Source: REEB95 sp035934235 (lineage in GTDB: Bacteria > Pseudomonadota > Alphaproteobacteria > ATCC43930 > CGMCC-115725). Taken from it: a stretch of 64,000 bases of DNA. Below are positions 34,211-43,687 of the stretch, in pieces (within the stretch, counting starts at the first letter, position 1; each line of letters opens with the position of its first letter). The stretch covers positions 1 through 64,000 of the forward strand of contig DASYYB010000040.1 in assembly GCA_035934235.1 (NCBI GenBank), written 5' to 3'. The translations under genes were made by a program, and so were the position numbers. The notes beneath the pieces were generated by a model. It was not told the DNA's origin. It saw only the letters and a list, made by a program, of their open reading frames with translations, and did no database searches.

Positions 34211-35473
34211 ATGCGCATCAGCACCAACGAATTCCTCCTCGGCTCGCTCAACGACATGCTGGCGCAGGAATCGACCGTCAGCAACCTCAACCAGCAGATC
34301 GCCAGCGGCCAGTCGGTGGTCAACGCCACCGACAATCCGTCGGCCGCCGCCGCGGTGCTTGATACCGCGAACCAGATCGACCAGATTTCGACCAACATCG
34401 GCAACGCCAAGGCGGTGTCGAGCACCATGAACGAGACGCTCAGCGTGCTCAATCAGGTCGACAATCTGCTGAACCAGGTACAGTCGACTGCGTTGCAGGG
34501 CGCGACGGCCACGTCGAGCAGCGCTGACCGTGCGGCGCTTGCCGCCGCCGTGCAGGGTTCGCTGCAGGAGCTGGTGCAGCTCGCCAATACACAATTGTCC
34601 AACGGCCAATATATCTTCGGCGGCTCGCAGGCGACCAACGCGCCGTTCCAGACGACGCCGACCGGCCAAGTCGTGTTCAAGGGCGACGCCAGCGTCAACC
34701 AGATCGAGATCGGGCCGTCGCTGCTGGTGCCGGTCGCCGTTTCGGGCCAGTCAGTCTTCATGCAGGTTCCCGACGGCAACGGCAGCTTCGCGGTGGCCGC
34801 GTCGGGCACCAACGCCGGGACTGGCGTGGCGGCGCTCGGCGGCGTTCTGAATGCAGCGCTGGTCAATACCGAGCATCTCGCCAACACCCAGTTCGAAGTC
34901 TCGTTTACCGCGGGCGCCGGCGGTACGCTCAATTACAAAATCGCCAGCGGAACAGGCGCGCCGGGCAGCGTTTCGTTCATCGCTAGCAGCGGCACCGTCG
35001 CGTCGGGTATCTACAACAGCTCCAACGCCGCACTGTCGTTCGGCGGCATGGACGTCACCTTCAGCGGTATACCGGCGGCCGGCGACCATTTCATGGTCCG
35101 CACCAGCCAGACGACCAGCGCCTTTCAGGCGCTGCAGGACGTAATTACAGCGCTGCAGGCGCCGGTCGCCGGCGCCAGCGGCACGCGGGCGCGCGCCGAT
35201 CAGTTGATCCAGGATGCGTTAGCGACGCTTAATCAAGTTCATACCAGCATTCTGTCGGCCGAGGCATCGCTCGGCACCAGCCTCAGCGAGATCAACGCGG
35301 TCCAAAGCCAGGACGGCGCCATCACCACAACCGACCAAGCCATTCTCGCGGGGATTCAGAGCGCCAGTCTGCCCGAGGTAATGACGCAGTTCAGCGAAGG
35401 CGTTACCGCGCTGCAGGCGGCGCAAGCGGCGTTCGGCAAGATCAGCGGCCTGTCGCTTTTTAAATATATTTAG
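34211..35473 (+). CDS. flgL: Hook-filament junction protein FlgL (HAP3)
   Basis: A 420-residue flagellin-like protein. The N-terminal helix (Arg-Ile-Ser-Thr-Asn-Glu ... Gln-Gln-Ile-Ala-Ser-Gly) with Asp-Asn-Pro-Ser-Ala-Ala-Ala, and the C-terminal Leu-Gln-Ala-Ala-Gln-Ala-Ala-Phe-Gly-Lys segment match FlgL. It forms the second junction layer under the filament. It closes the flgB-flgL operon; a short GC hairpin follows the stop and then the promoter region of the glycosyltransferase unit. Confidence 0.94.
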   Translation: MRISTNEFLLGSLNDMLAQESTVSNLNQQIASGQSVVNATDNPSAAAAVLDTANQIDQISTNIGNAKAVSSTMNETLSVLNQVDNLLNQVQSTALQGATATSSSADRAALAAAVQGSLQELVQLANTQLSNGQYIFGGSQATNAPFQTTPTGQVVFKGDASVNQIEIGPSLLVPVAVSGQSVFMQVPDGNGSFAVAASGTNAGTGVAALGGVLNAALVNTEHLANTQFEVSFTAGAGGTLNYKIASGTGAPGSVSFIASSGTVASGIYNSSNAALSFGGMDVTFSGIPAAGDHFMVRTSQTTSAFQALQDVITALQAPVAGASGTRARADQLIQDALATLNQVHTSILSAEASLGTSLSEINAVQSQDGAITTTDQAILAGIQSASLPEVMTQFSEGVTALQAAQAAFGKISGLSLFKYI

Positions 35474-35478
35474 CCGAA

Positions 35479-35495
35479 CCGCTCGGCCCGAGCGG
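35479..35495 (+). terminator. Possible weak terminator after flgL
   Basis: Seven-base perfect GC stem (CCGCTCG / CGAGCGG) with a three-base loop, starting five bases after the flgL stop. No run of T follows directly, so it could reduce read-through or stabilise the mRNA end rather than act as an efficient intrinsic terminator. Confidence 0.35.
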
Positions 35496-35523
35496 CGGCC
35501 CGCGGCCTTTGCTGTCTTTGGAA

Positions 35524-35551
35524 TTGCCAAAAAACGGAAAATCGCTATATT
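35524..35551 (+). promoter_or_regulatory. Flagellar-locus motif with sigma70-like promoter before the glycosyltransferase gene
   Basis: Contains TTGCCAAAA, six bases AACGGA, AAATCG (35524-35544), then TATATT at 35546. TTGCCA and TATATT are 16 bases apart, a reasonable housekeeping -35/-10 pair, and the shared element fills the spacer. It begins 64 bases before the ATG of the large sulfotransferase/glycosyltransferase gene and 50 bases after flgL. Confidence 0.55.
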
Positions 35552-35587
35552 CCAGGAAGTGAAGCGTAGACCCAGGTGACCAGCCCG

Positions 35588-38500
35588 ATGGACGCGATGG
35601 CTGCAATTGCCGACCCCGAGGTCGGCTCCGCGAAATCCACTGCCGCGCAAACGCCGCGGCCGGACAGCGCGCCACCTGAACGGCGCGCTGTTTTCGTGCT
35701 CGGCATGCACCGCAGCGGCACCTCGGCGGTGACGCGCGTGCTCAATTTGCTGGGCGTCGAGCTCGGTCACGGATTGATGGCCGCGTCGCCGGACAACGAG
35801 CGCGGCTATTGGGAACACTTGGCGATCGTGCAGGAGCACGACCAGCTACTCGAGGCGTTGGGATCGAGCTGGGACGACGTGCGCGCCTTGCCGGCGGATT
35901 GGACGAAGAACCCGGCAGCGGTGAGCGCGGCGCATCGTCTGCGCGCCATCGTCGAACGTGAATTCAACGCGGCGCCGCTTTGGGGTCTCAAGGACCCGCG
36001 GCTGTGCCGGCTGTTGCCGTTGTGGCTGCCGCTGCTGCGTACGATGCGGATCACGCCGCATTTCATCCTAGTTCTTCGCCATCCGGCCGAAGTTGCTGCG
36101 TCGCTGGCCAAGCGCGATCGCAAAAGCCGCGCCGCAGCGGCGCTGCTGTGGTTGCGTCATATGCTTGAAGCCGAGCACGCCACGCGCGGCTTGCCGCGGA
36201 CGATCGTCAATTTCGCCGACCTGATCGAGAATCCGCCGAACTGGTCGGCCGAGTTTCGCCGCGTGGCGGCCGAATGCGGCCTCGCTTGGTCGAACGGCTA
36301 TCAGGCCGTCGATGCGGCCGTCGGCGCTTTTCTGTCGCCGGATTTGCGCCACCACCAGACCACGACGGCAAGTGGCGCGGACGATTTCGGCGCCTGGGTG
36401 CAATCGGTCTACGACGCCTTGCGCGCGCCCCAATGTCAGATTGCGGAATGCGACCGGGTGGCGGCCGAGATCGAACGGGCCGACCAAGTCTGGGGCCGCC
36501 TTGCCGGCGCGTCCGCCGCGCCCGAAAGCGGCCTGTCGCGCGAGGGGCTGCGCGACGAGGTCATGCGTTTGCAACACGCCAACGTCGAACTGTGCGAGGC
36601 GGTGTCGCGCAAGGACACCGAGCTGCGCGAGCTGCAAGCGTGTATCCGCAAGTACGGCCGCGGGCCGCTCGCGACACTGACGGCGGCGGACGCCTACGCC
36701 AAATGGATGGAAGGTTTCGCCAAGACGGCGGCCGGCCGCGCCGAATGGGTCGCCGAGCGCGTCGCACAGTGGCCGCACACGCCGCGCTTCACGTTCGGCA
36801 TGGTGGTGCCGGAAGGCATCGAGGCCAACGTCGCCCTGACGGTCGCGTCGCTCCAGGCCTTGACGGTCGGCGATTGGCGTCTGTTCGTCGTCGCGGCCAT
36901 GCCGGCGCCGCCCGCTATTGCCGCCGACCCGCGCGTCATCTGGCAGATCACGGCCAGCGAACGTCCGGTGATGGCGCTCAACCGTTTGCTGCGTGACGCC
37001 GCGGCGGACTGGATCGGGCTGATCGACGCCGGTGACCAATTGGCGCCGCACGCGCTGTTCGCGCTTGCCGACGCCGGATTCCGCCACGCCGACTGGGCCG
37101 CGATCTATTCCGATGAGGATCGGATCGACGGGCAGGGGCAGCGCGCAAACCCGCAATTCAAACCCGACTTCAACATCGACCTGATGCGCAGCATGCCCTA
37201 TGTCGGCGGCCTGATGGTGGTCCGTCCGGCCGAATTCGCGGCGCTGGGCGGTTTCGACGCCGAGCGGGACGGTCTCGAGGAATACGATCTAGCGCTGCGG
37301 GTGGCGGAGCGTCAGGGTGCCAAGGGCTTCGGTCACGTTGCGGACGTGCTCTACCACCGCCTGACCGGCAGCGGACGCACGCGGCGCCCGATCCAGGAGA
37401 TCATTGCCGAAGGCCCGCGCGCGGTCGCGGCGCATCTACAGCGGCTCGGCGTCGACGCGACGGTTGAGTCCGGCGCGGTGCCGACCCAGTTCCGCGTGCG
37501 CTATCGCCATGCGGGGCCGGAGCCGTTGGTCTCGATCATCATTCCGACGCGCGACCGGCTGCACCTGCTCAAGGAATGCGTCGAGACGCTGCTCGCCAAA
37601 ACGCGCTACGCCAACTACGAAGTCATCATCATCGACAACGACAGCACCGCGCGCGACGCCCGCGAATATCTCGATTTGATCGAGGCGCGCCGCGACGAGA
37701 TCGCCTCGCGGCTGCGCGTCATTCGCCATGCCGACGCGTTCAATTTCTCGGCCATGAACAACCGCGCGGTGCACGAAGAGGCCCGCGGCGAATATATCTG
37801 CTTGCTCAACAACGATACCGCCGTGATCGAGCCGGAATGGCTCGACGAGATGATGATGCATGCGCGGCGTCCCGAGGTCGGCGTCGTCGGCGCCAAGCTC
37901 CATTTTCCCAATCACACCATCCAGCACGGCGGCGTGATCATGGGCGTCGGCTGGGGCGCGCCGGCCGACCATCCTTATATCGGCCAGCCGCCGAACGCGC
38001 CGGGCTATTGGGGCCGGCTGACCGCGGTACAGGATTTCTCCGCGGTGACCGGCGCCTGCCTGTTGACGCGCCGCACGCTCTACGAAGAGGTCGGCGGCCT
38101 CGACGCCGAAGCGCTGCATGACAATTACCAGGACATCGACTATTGCCTGAAGGTTCGCCGTGCCGGCTATCTTGTCGTCTGGACGCCGTATGCGCGCCTG
38201 ATGCACGAGTCGGGCGTCAGCCGCCGCGACCGTGCGAACAAGGAGCCGACGGCCGAAAAACGCGCGCGCCTCAACCGCGAGCGCGACACGATGTACGACC
38301 GCTGGATGCCGGTGATCGCGTTCGATCCGGCTTACAACCCCAATCTGTCGTCGGTTGGCACCGGCTTCGACATCGAAGCCGATCGAATGCGCTGCTGGAA
38401 TCCGGAATTCCGGCCGCGTCCGCGCGTGATCGCGCATGCCGCCGATCGCGACGCTTGCGGCGAATATCGGATCATCGCGCCGAGCCGCGTGTTGTTCGAC

Positions 38501-39394
38501 GCTGGCGCGTTGCAGGCCTGCGAGACGATGCGGTTGATGATGCCGCCCGAATACGCGCGCATCGCGCCCGATACCATCGTGTTCCAGCGCCAGATCGAAG
38601 ATCACCAGATCGAAAAGATCGAGGAGATCAAGCGGCACAGCCGCGCCTTCCGCGTGTTCGAGCTCGACGATCTGCTCACCAATCTGCCGCTCAAGAGCGT
38701 GCACCGTCCGAATATTCCGCGCGACGTCGGCCAGCGTCTCCGGCGCGCGCTCGCTTCGTGCGATCGCCTGGTGGTTAGCACCGAGCCGTTGGCGAAGGCC
38801 TATGGCGCGATGTGCGATCAGGTCGTGGTCCTGCCGAACCGGCTCGAACGCAGCCGCTGGCAAGGCTTGCGCGAACGGCCGCACGGCGACGGCCGGATCC
38901 GCGTCGGCTGGGCCGGGGCGCTCGGCCATCTCGGCGATCTGGAGATGATGGCCAGCGTGGTCGAGGAGACCGCGAAGGACGTCGATTGGGTCTTCTTCGG
39001 CATGTGTCCGGATGCGTTGCGGCCGTTCGTGAAGGAATTTCACGATTGGGTGCCGATCCCAGAATATCCGGCGAAACTCGCGTCGCTCAGCCTCGATCTT
39101 GGTGTCGCGCCGCTCGAGTTCAATCCGTTCAACGAGGCGAAGAGCAATCTCCGCCTGCTCGAATACGGCGTGCTCGGCATTCCGGTGATCTGCACCGATA
39201 TCGTGCCGTACCAGGGCGACATGCCGGTGCGTCGCGTGAAGAACCGCCATCGCGACTGGGTCAAGGCGATCCGCGAGATGGCAGCCGACCGTGCCGCTTG
39301 CCAACGCGAAGGCGAGGCGTTGCGCCAAGTGGTGCTCGCCGATTGGATGCTCGATCAGCATCTCGATGATTGGTGCAAGGCCTGGCTGCGATGA
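35588..39394 (+). CDS. Giant sulfotransferase-like / multi-glycosyltransferase protein
   Basis: A 1268-residue multidomain protein. Residues about 33-260 resemble a sulfotransferase, with Gly-Met-His-Arg-Ser-Gly-Thr-Ser as phosphosulfate-binding loop. A short helical linker (about 330-365) follows. A first GT2-like domain (about 400-620) has Leu-Ile-Asp-Ala-Gly-Asp. A second, clearer GT2 domain (about 645-900) has Val-Ser-Ile-Ile-Ile-Pro-Thr-Arg-Asp and Leu-Asn-Asn-Asp-Thr. The C-terminal 320 residues look like a GT-B transferase. AGGTGA precedes the ATG; a GTG 12 bases upstream is possible. Placement before rml genes and flagellin suggests flagellin glycan assembly (inference). Confidence 0.85.
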   Translation: MDAMAAIADPEVGSAKSTAAQTPRPDSAPPERRAVFVLGMHRSGTSAVTRVLNLLGVELGHGLMAASPDNERGYWEHLAIVQEHDQLLEALGSSWDDVRALPADWTKNPAAVSAAHRLRAIVEREFNAAPLWGLKDPRLCRLLPLWLPLLRTMRITPHFILVLRHPAEVAASLAKRDRKSRAAAALLWLRHMLEAEHATRGLPRTIVNFADLIENPPNWSAEFRRVAAECGLAWSNGYQAVDAAVGAFLSPDLRHHQTTTASGADDFGAWVQSVYDALRAPQCQIAECDRVAAEIERADQVWGRLAGASAAPESGLSREGLRDEVMRLQHANVELCEAVSRKDTELRELQACIRKYGRGPLATLTAADAYAKWMEGFAKTAAGRAEWVAERVAQWPHTPRFTFGMVVPEGIEANVALTVASLQALTVGDWRLFVVAAMPAPPAIAADPRVIWQITASERPVMALNRLLRDAAADWIGLIDAGDQLAPHALFALADAGFRHADWAAIYSDEDRIDGQGQRANPQFKPDFNIDLMRSMPYVGGLMVVRPAEFAALGGFDAERDGLEEYDLALRVAERQGAKGFGHVADVLYHRLTGSGRTRRPIQEIIAEGPRAVAAHLQRLGVDATVESGAVPTQFRVRYRHAGPEPLVSIIIPTRDRLHLLKECVETLLAKTRYANYEVIIIDNDSTARDAREYLDLIEARRDEIASRLRVIRHADAFNFSAMNNRAVHEEARGEYICLLNNDTAVIEPEWLDEMMMHARRPEVGVVGAKLHFPNHTIQHGGVIMGVGWGAPADHPYIGQPPNAPGYWGRLTAVQDFSAVTGACLLTRRTLYEEVGGLDAEALHDNYQDIDYCLKVRRAGYLVVWTPYARLMHESGVSRRDRANKEPTAEKRARLNRERDTMYDRWMPVIAFDPAYNPNLSSVGTGFDIEADRMRCWNPEFRPRPRVIAHAADRDACGEYRIIAPSRVLFDAGALQACETMRLMMPPEYARIAPDTIVFQRQIEDHQIEKIEEIKRHSRAFRVFELDDLLTNLPLKSVHRPNIPRDVGQRLRRALASCDRLVVSTEPLAKAYGAMCDQVVVLPNRLERSRWQGLRERPHGDGRIRVGWAGALGHLGDLEMMASVVEETAKDVDWVFFGMCPDALRPFVKEFHDWVPIPEYPAKLASLSLDLGVAPLEFNPFNEAKSNLRLLEYGVLGIPVICTDIVPYQGDMPVRRVKNRHRDWVKAIREMAADRAACQREGEALRQVVLADWMLDQHLDDWCKAWLR

Positions 39395-40005
39395 TGCGGA
39401 TCGCGCGCCAATCGATTCCCGACATTCTGCTGCTGACGGGCGATCGCTTTCAGGACGCGCGCGGCTGGTTTCGCGAGACTTATAGCGGGCGGACGTTTGC
39501 CGAGGCGGGTATCGACGTGTCGTTCGTGCAGGACAACGAATCCTGCTCGGCGCGGGCTGGCACGGTGCGCGGCCTGCATTATCAGGTGTCGCCGTTCGCG
39601 CAGGCCAAGCTGCTGCGCGTCCTCAAGGGCGCGATCTTCGATGTTGCGGTCGATTTGCGGGTCGGCTCGCAGACTTTCGGGCAACACGTTGCCATGCGGC
39701 TCGACGCCAGCCGCGACGAGGCGTTGTTCATTGCGGCCGGCTTCGCGCACGGATTTTGCACGCTCGTCGACGATACGATCGTCAGCTACAAAGTCTCGGC
39801 GCTCTATGCGCCGAAGTGCGAGCACGGCATCCGTTGGAACGACCCGGCGCTCGGCATTCCTTGGCCGGTTGCCGCCGAACGTGCGGTCGTGTCGCCGAGG
39901 GATGCGGCGTTGCCGTTGCTGGCTTCGGTCAGCCGCGCCGATCTCTTCATCCGCCCGTCTGCCATCGGCTTCGCGCGCGACCTGTCGGGCCTGGTGGCGT
40001 CATGA
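39391..40005 (+). CDS. rfbC: dTDP-4-dehydrorhamnose 3,5-epimerase
   Basis: A 204-residue cupin enzyme of the dTDP-L-rhamnose pathway. It shows Arg-Gly-Leu-His-Tyr-Gln, Asp-Leu-Arg-Val-Gly-Ser-x-Thr-Phe-Gly and Gly-Phe-Ala-His-Gly-Phe, which include the catalytic His and substrate-binding residues. The start overlaps the stop of the large glycosyltransferase by four bases. It is followed by the reductase and thymidylyltransferase genes, but no 4,6-dehydratase lies nearby. Confidence 0.94.
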   Translation: MMRIARQSIPDILLLTGDRFQDARGWFRETYSGRTFAEAGIDVSFVQDNESCSARAGTVRGLHYQVSPFAQAKLLRVLKGAIFDVAVDLRVGSQTFGQHVAMRLDASRDEALFIAAGFAHGFCTLVDDTIVSYKVSALYAPKCEHGIRWNDPALGIPWPVAAERAVVSPRDAALPLLASVSRADLFIRPSAIGFARDLSGLVAS

Positions 40006-40901
40006 GCCGCACGGTCCTCGTCTTCGGCAAAGGTAGCCAAGTCGCCCGGGAGCTGCTGAACGCGGCATGGCCGTCGGACATCAAGCCTTTCTATGTCGGC
40101 CGCGAGATCAACATCGAGAACCAGGAGCTGGTGATCGGCCTTGTGCGCGGCCTGCGGCCGTCGACGATCGTCAACACCGCCGCCTATACCGCCGTCGACA
40201 AGGCGGAAAACGAGCCGAAAGCCGCGTTTGCGGTGAACTTTGGCGCGGTCGTCAATATCGGCAAGGCAGCCGGCATCGTCGGCGCCACGGTCATTCACTT
40301 GTCCACAGATTACGTCTTCGATGGTGCTAGCGAAGCGCCCTATACCGAAACCGACGTCGCCAACCCGCAAAGCGTCTATGGCCGCAGCAAATGGGCAGGT
40401 GAATCAGGGCTCGCGGCGCTCGGCGTGCCGCAGGTCGTCCTGCGCACCTCGACCGTCTACAGCGGGTTCGAGCGCAGCCTGTTGCAACGGGTTCTGGTCC
40501 AGCAGCGGCTGCGGCACGATCTCGCCGGCGTCACCGACCGCGTGATCTGTCCAACCTCGGCAATCGATCTGGCGAATGCGATCGTCGCCATTGCCGAGGC
40601 GCTGCCGCGCGTCGGCGCGGCCGGCCACGGCGTCTTTCATTTTGCCGGTCAGCCGCCGGCCTCGGTCTTCGAATTCATCTCTGCCGTGGTCGAGCGCACG
40701 GCGCAATTGGGATTGGCGCCGGCGCAGCGCGTGCGGCCGACCGTGGCGGCCGAATGGCCGGCACCGGCGCCGCGGCCGCGCAATGGTGCGCTCGATTGCA
40801 CGAAAGTGGAGCGGGTCTGGGGCATTCGGCCGTTGCCGTGGCGCGTCGCGCTCGACGCGTGTCTGCAACGCATGGCCAAGCAAGCGACGGTGGCGGCATG
40901 A
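40002..40901 (+). CDS. rfbD: dTDP-4-dehydrorhamnose reductase
   Basis: A 299-residue short-chain reductase that makes dTDP-L-rhamnose. It has an N-terminal Rossmann loop in the form Gly-Lys-Gly-Ser-Gln-Val-Ala, Ser-Thr-Asp-Tyr-Val-Phe-Asp-Gly, and the catalytic Tyr-x3-Lys in Tyr-Gly-Arg-Ser-Lys. The nucleotide loop differs from the usual Gly-x2-Gly-Gln-Leu by a Lys/Ser substitution. The four-base overlap with rfbC supports one operon. Length fits the family. Confidence 0.93.
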   Translation: MSRTVLVFGKGSQVARELLNAAWPSDIKPFYVGREINIENQELVIGLVRGLRPSTIVNTAAYTAVDKAENEPKAAFAVNFGAVVNIGKAAGIVGATVIHLSTDYVFDGASEAPYTETDVANPQSVYGRSKWAGESGLAALGVPQVVLRTSTVYSGFERSLLQRVLVQQRLRHDLAGVTDRVICPTSAIDLANAIVAIAEALPRVGAAGHGVFHFAGQPPASVFEFISAVVERTAQLGLAPAQRVRPTVAAEWPAPAPRPRNGALDCTKVERVWGIRPLPWRVALDACLQRMAKQATVAA

Positions 40902-41809
40902 CGTACGGCGCGGTCAGCGAAATGAAAGGTATCGTGCTGGCCGGTGGCAACGGCACGCGGCTCTATCCGATGACCGTCGCGATGAGCAAGCAGCTCATCC
41001 CGGTCTACGACAAGCCGATGATCTACTATCCGATTTCCGCGCTGATGCTGGCGGGCATCCGCGAAATTCTGATAATCACGACGCCGCGCGACGCCGCATC
41101 GTTCCGTGCGCTTCTCGGCAACGGCAGCCAGTGGGGTATTACGCTTGATTACGCAGAGCAACCGGCGCCTGAAGGCCTGCCGCAGGCATTCCTGATCGCC
41201 GAGCCGTGGCTCGCCGGCGCGCGGGCGGCGCTGGTCCTCGGCGACAACATGTTCTATGGCCACGGCCTGACCGAGCTGTTGCGCCGCGCCGCGCTGTTGC
41301 CGGCCGGCGAGACGATTTTCTGCTACGAAGTCTCCGATCCGGAGCGTTACGGCGTCGCGACCTTGGCGCCCAATGGGCACGTCACCGACGTGGTGGAGAA
41401 GCCCATGGATCCGCGGTCGCCATGGGCGGTGACCGGTTTGTACTTCGTCGACGAGCGCGCCTGCGACATCGTGCGGACGCTCAAGAAGTCGAAGCGCGGC
41501 GAGTACGAGATCGTCGATTTGCATCGCGCCTATATGCGGATGGGTGCGTTGCGCGCCGAGCGGCTGGGCCGCGGCTTTGCCTGGTTCGACATGGGCACGC
41601 CGGAAGCACTGCTCGAAGCGGCGCAGTTCGTGCAGGCGATCGAACGGCGGCAGGGCCAAAAAGTCGCGTGCCTCGAAGAAATCGCCTATCGCTTGAATTT
41701 GATCGACGCCCGCGCCGTGGCACATCTGACCAAAGGCCTCAACGCGAGCTACGGGCGCTACCTGGCCAGACTCATCGGCGGCGCGAATCAAATCCGCCAT
41801 TCGGCATGA
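40898..41809 (+). CDS. rfbA: Glucose-1-phosphate thymidylyltransferase
   Basis: A 303-residue nucleotidyltransferase that forms dTDP-glucose, the first step of the rhamnose pathway. The signature Gly-Gly-Asn-Gly-Thr-Arg-Leu-Tyr-Pro-Met-Thr and Lys-Gln-Leu-Ile-Pro-Val-Tyr-Asp-Lys-Pro-Met are exact. An ATG overlapping rfbD by four bases was chosen; the classical Met-Lys-Gly-Ile-Val start 24 bases later is equally possible. It ends the glycosylation unit 263 bases before flagellin. Confidence 0.95.
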   Translation: MTYGAVSEMKGIVLAGGNGTRLYPMTVAMSKQLIPVYDKPMIYYPISALMLAGIREILIITTPRDAASFRALLGNGSQWGITLDYAEQPAPEGLPQAFLIAEPWLAGARAALVLGDNMFYGHGLTELLRRAALLPAGETIFCYEVSDPERYGVATLAPNGHVTDVVEKPMDPRSPWAVTGLYFVDERACDIVRTLKKSKRGEYEIVDLHRAYMRMGALRAERLGRGFAWFDMGTPEALLEAAQFVQAIERRQGQKVACLEEIAYRLNLIDARAVAHLTKGLNASYGRYLARLIGGANQIRHSA

Positions 41810-42072
41810 ACGCCCGGACGTGTCGTGCGGTGCCGCGCCGACGCGTTTCCGCCCCTAATGCGCGGCGATTGCGCAAAACTTTCTCGAATTTGGATGCAAT
41901 GCCGCGCCGCGCCACGGCGTTTCACCGCTGCACGCAACAGGATTTGCGGCGTGCCGTCTATAGGGGTGTAGGCGGCAATTCGCGTGGCCCATCCGATACG
42001 CGCGGGGCGCAGCCAAGAGTCAACCCCAACCCGGAGGCTCGCTCTCGCCAGGGGCGCGCCAAGGAGGACAAG

Positions 42073-43572
42073 ATGCTTTCAGGCGCGATCAACACCAACG
42101 TCGATGCATTGTATGCATTGAATTCGTTGAACACGACGACCAACAAGACCAACACCCTCGAGCAGGAACTGTCGTCCGGCTTGGCCATCAACAGCCCGGC
42201 CGACAACCCTGCCGGGTACATTGCGGCGCAGGGCTTCACCACCCAGCTCGGTGGCGTCACCCAGGCGATCTCCAACGTCAACCAGGCGGTTTCGCTCGTT
42301 CAGACCGCCGACGGCGCGGTGCAGCAGCAGATCAACATTCTGCAACAGCTCCGCACCATCGCCGACCAGGCGGCCAACGGCGGCCAGACCACCTCGCAGC
42401 TTGCTTCGCTGCAACAGGTGGTGTCGCAGTTGCAGACCCAGGTGACGACGATTTCGCAGCAGGCGCAGTTCAACAACCAGAGCCTGCTCGACGGCACCTT
42501 CCAGGGCGTGCAGTTCCAGGTCGGTCCGAACGACGGTCAGACGATCCAGATCTCGATCGGCAACACCGCCGCCAATCAGCTCGGCGTCTATCAGTCGTCG
42601 CCGAACACGGCGGCCGGCATCTTCAAGGTCAACGGCGTCGCCACCGGCGGCGTCAGCGACAACACCGGTGCGTCGTACATCATCACGTCGGGCGCGGCGG
42701 GCGGCTTCACCGCCGGCTCGATCGGCGTGTCGGGTTCGGCCGGCGGCTCCAGCGTCACCGTGACCAAGGCGGAAGCGGCGAGCGATATCGTCTCATCGGT
42801 CAACAGCGTCCAAGCCAAGACCAACGTCAGCGCGGTGGCCGATACCAGCGCCGCCTTTACGGTGACCTCGGGATCGTTCTCGTTCACGCTGGGCGACGTC
42901 AACGCCAGCGCGAGCAACACGGTCAACATCTCGGCGACCGTGACCGGCACCGTGAACGCCAGCAGCCTTGCCGGCCTGGTGAGCGCTATCAACCAGCAGA
43001 GCGGCACGACCGGCATCACCGCGACCGTCAATAGCAGCAACCAGCTGGTGCTGACGCAGTCGGCGGGCGACAACATCACGGTCACCGGCTACACGGGTAC
43101 GGGTACCCTGAAGGCCGGTGGCACCACGCAAGTCACTCTGGGCGGCGCCACGACTTCGGCGACCATCCAGGGCGTGGTGACGATGCAGTCGGCACAAAGC
43201 TTCGCCTTGAGCGCGGCTGCGTCCGACATCGGCCTGACGGCCAGCTCGACGCTGGCGAAACTGTCGGCGGCGAACGTAGGCACGGTCGCCGGCGCCGACG
43301 CGGCCTTGAACGTGGTGGACTTCGCCATCCAGCAGCTGGAGAACGTCGGCGGTCAGCTCGGCGCCATCCAGCAGCGGTTGCAGGCGAGTGTGTCCAACCT
43401 GCAAACCACGCAGGTGAACATGACCTCGGCGCTGTCCACCATCCAGGACGCGAACATACCCGCGGTCACGACCCAGCTGACGCAGGAGCAGATCCTGCAA
43501 CAGGCCGGCGTCGACGCGCTCGCCAAGTCCGGCGCATTGCAGCAGAGCTTCCTCCGGTTGCTGCAACAGTAG
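42073..43572 (+). CDS. fliC: Flagellin
   Basis: A 499-residue filament subunit with an AAGGAGG ribosome site. The N-terminal D0/D1 helices (about 1-140, Asn-Thr-Asn-Val-Asp-Ala-Leu and Ser-Ser-Gly-Leu-Ala-Ile-Asn-Ser-Pro-Ala-Asp-Asn-Pro-Ala-Gly) and C-terminal helices (about 415-499) are conserved. The middle 270 residues are Ser/Thr/Ala/Gly-rich surface domains, plausible sites for O-glycosylation by the neighbouring enzymes. It is the only flagellin in the window. The 263-base upstream region should carry the late promoter, but no confident sigma28 site was found. Confidence 0.95.
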   Translation: MLSGAINTNVDALYALNSLNTTTNKTNTLEQELSSGLAINSPADNPAGYIAAQGFTTQLGGVTQAISNVNQAVSLVQTADGAVQQQINILQQLRTIADQAANGGQTTSQLASLQQVVSQLQTQVTTISQQAQFNNQSLLDGTFQGVQFQVGPNDGQTIQISIGNTAANQLGVYQSSPNTAAGIFKVNGVATGGVSDNTGASYIITSGAAGGFTAGSIGVSGSAGGSSVTVTKAEAASDIVSSVNSVQAKTNVSAVADTSAAFTVTSGSFSFTLGDVNASASNTVNISATVTGTVNASSLAGLVSAINQQSGTTGITATVNSSNQLVLTQSAGDNITVTGYTGTGTLKAGGTTQVTLGGATTSATIQGVVTMQSAQSFALSAAASDIGLTASSTLAKLSAANVGTVAGADAALNVVDFAIQQLENVGGQLGAIQQRLQASVSNLQTTQVNMTSALSTIQDANIPAVTTQLTQEQILQQAGVDALAKSGALQQSFLRLLQQ

Positions 43573-43596
43573 GCTAGGACTCGGGAGTCGAGGGAG

Positions 43597-43627
43597 CCAT
43601 CCCGGTTGTCCGTTACCGGGATGGTTT
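43597..43627 (+). terminator. Intrinsic terminator after flagellin
   Basis: A perfect ten-base stem (CCATCCCGGT / ACCGGGATGG) with an eight-base loop, followed by three T. It lies 24 bases after the flagellin stop, consistent with a strongly expressed monocistronic flagellin transcript. Some read-through into fliD is possible because the T-run is short. Confidence 0.75.
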
Positions 43628-43687
43628 CCTCGCATCCGAGTGATGTGAAGGTCCGGAGGCGGTGAGGCGATTGCTGAGGAGGCGGCA

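Noticed and set aside
37436..39361. Open frame of 641 codons on the minus strand inside the glycosyltransferase gene
   Set aside because: Antisense shadow of the conserved GT domains; no ribosome site or recognised motif.
41810..42072. Sigma28 promoter before flagellin
   Set aside because: Several partial matches such as GGCGATTG were seen, but none combines a good -35 and -10 with correct spacing, so no site is reported.
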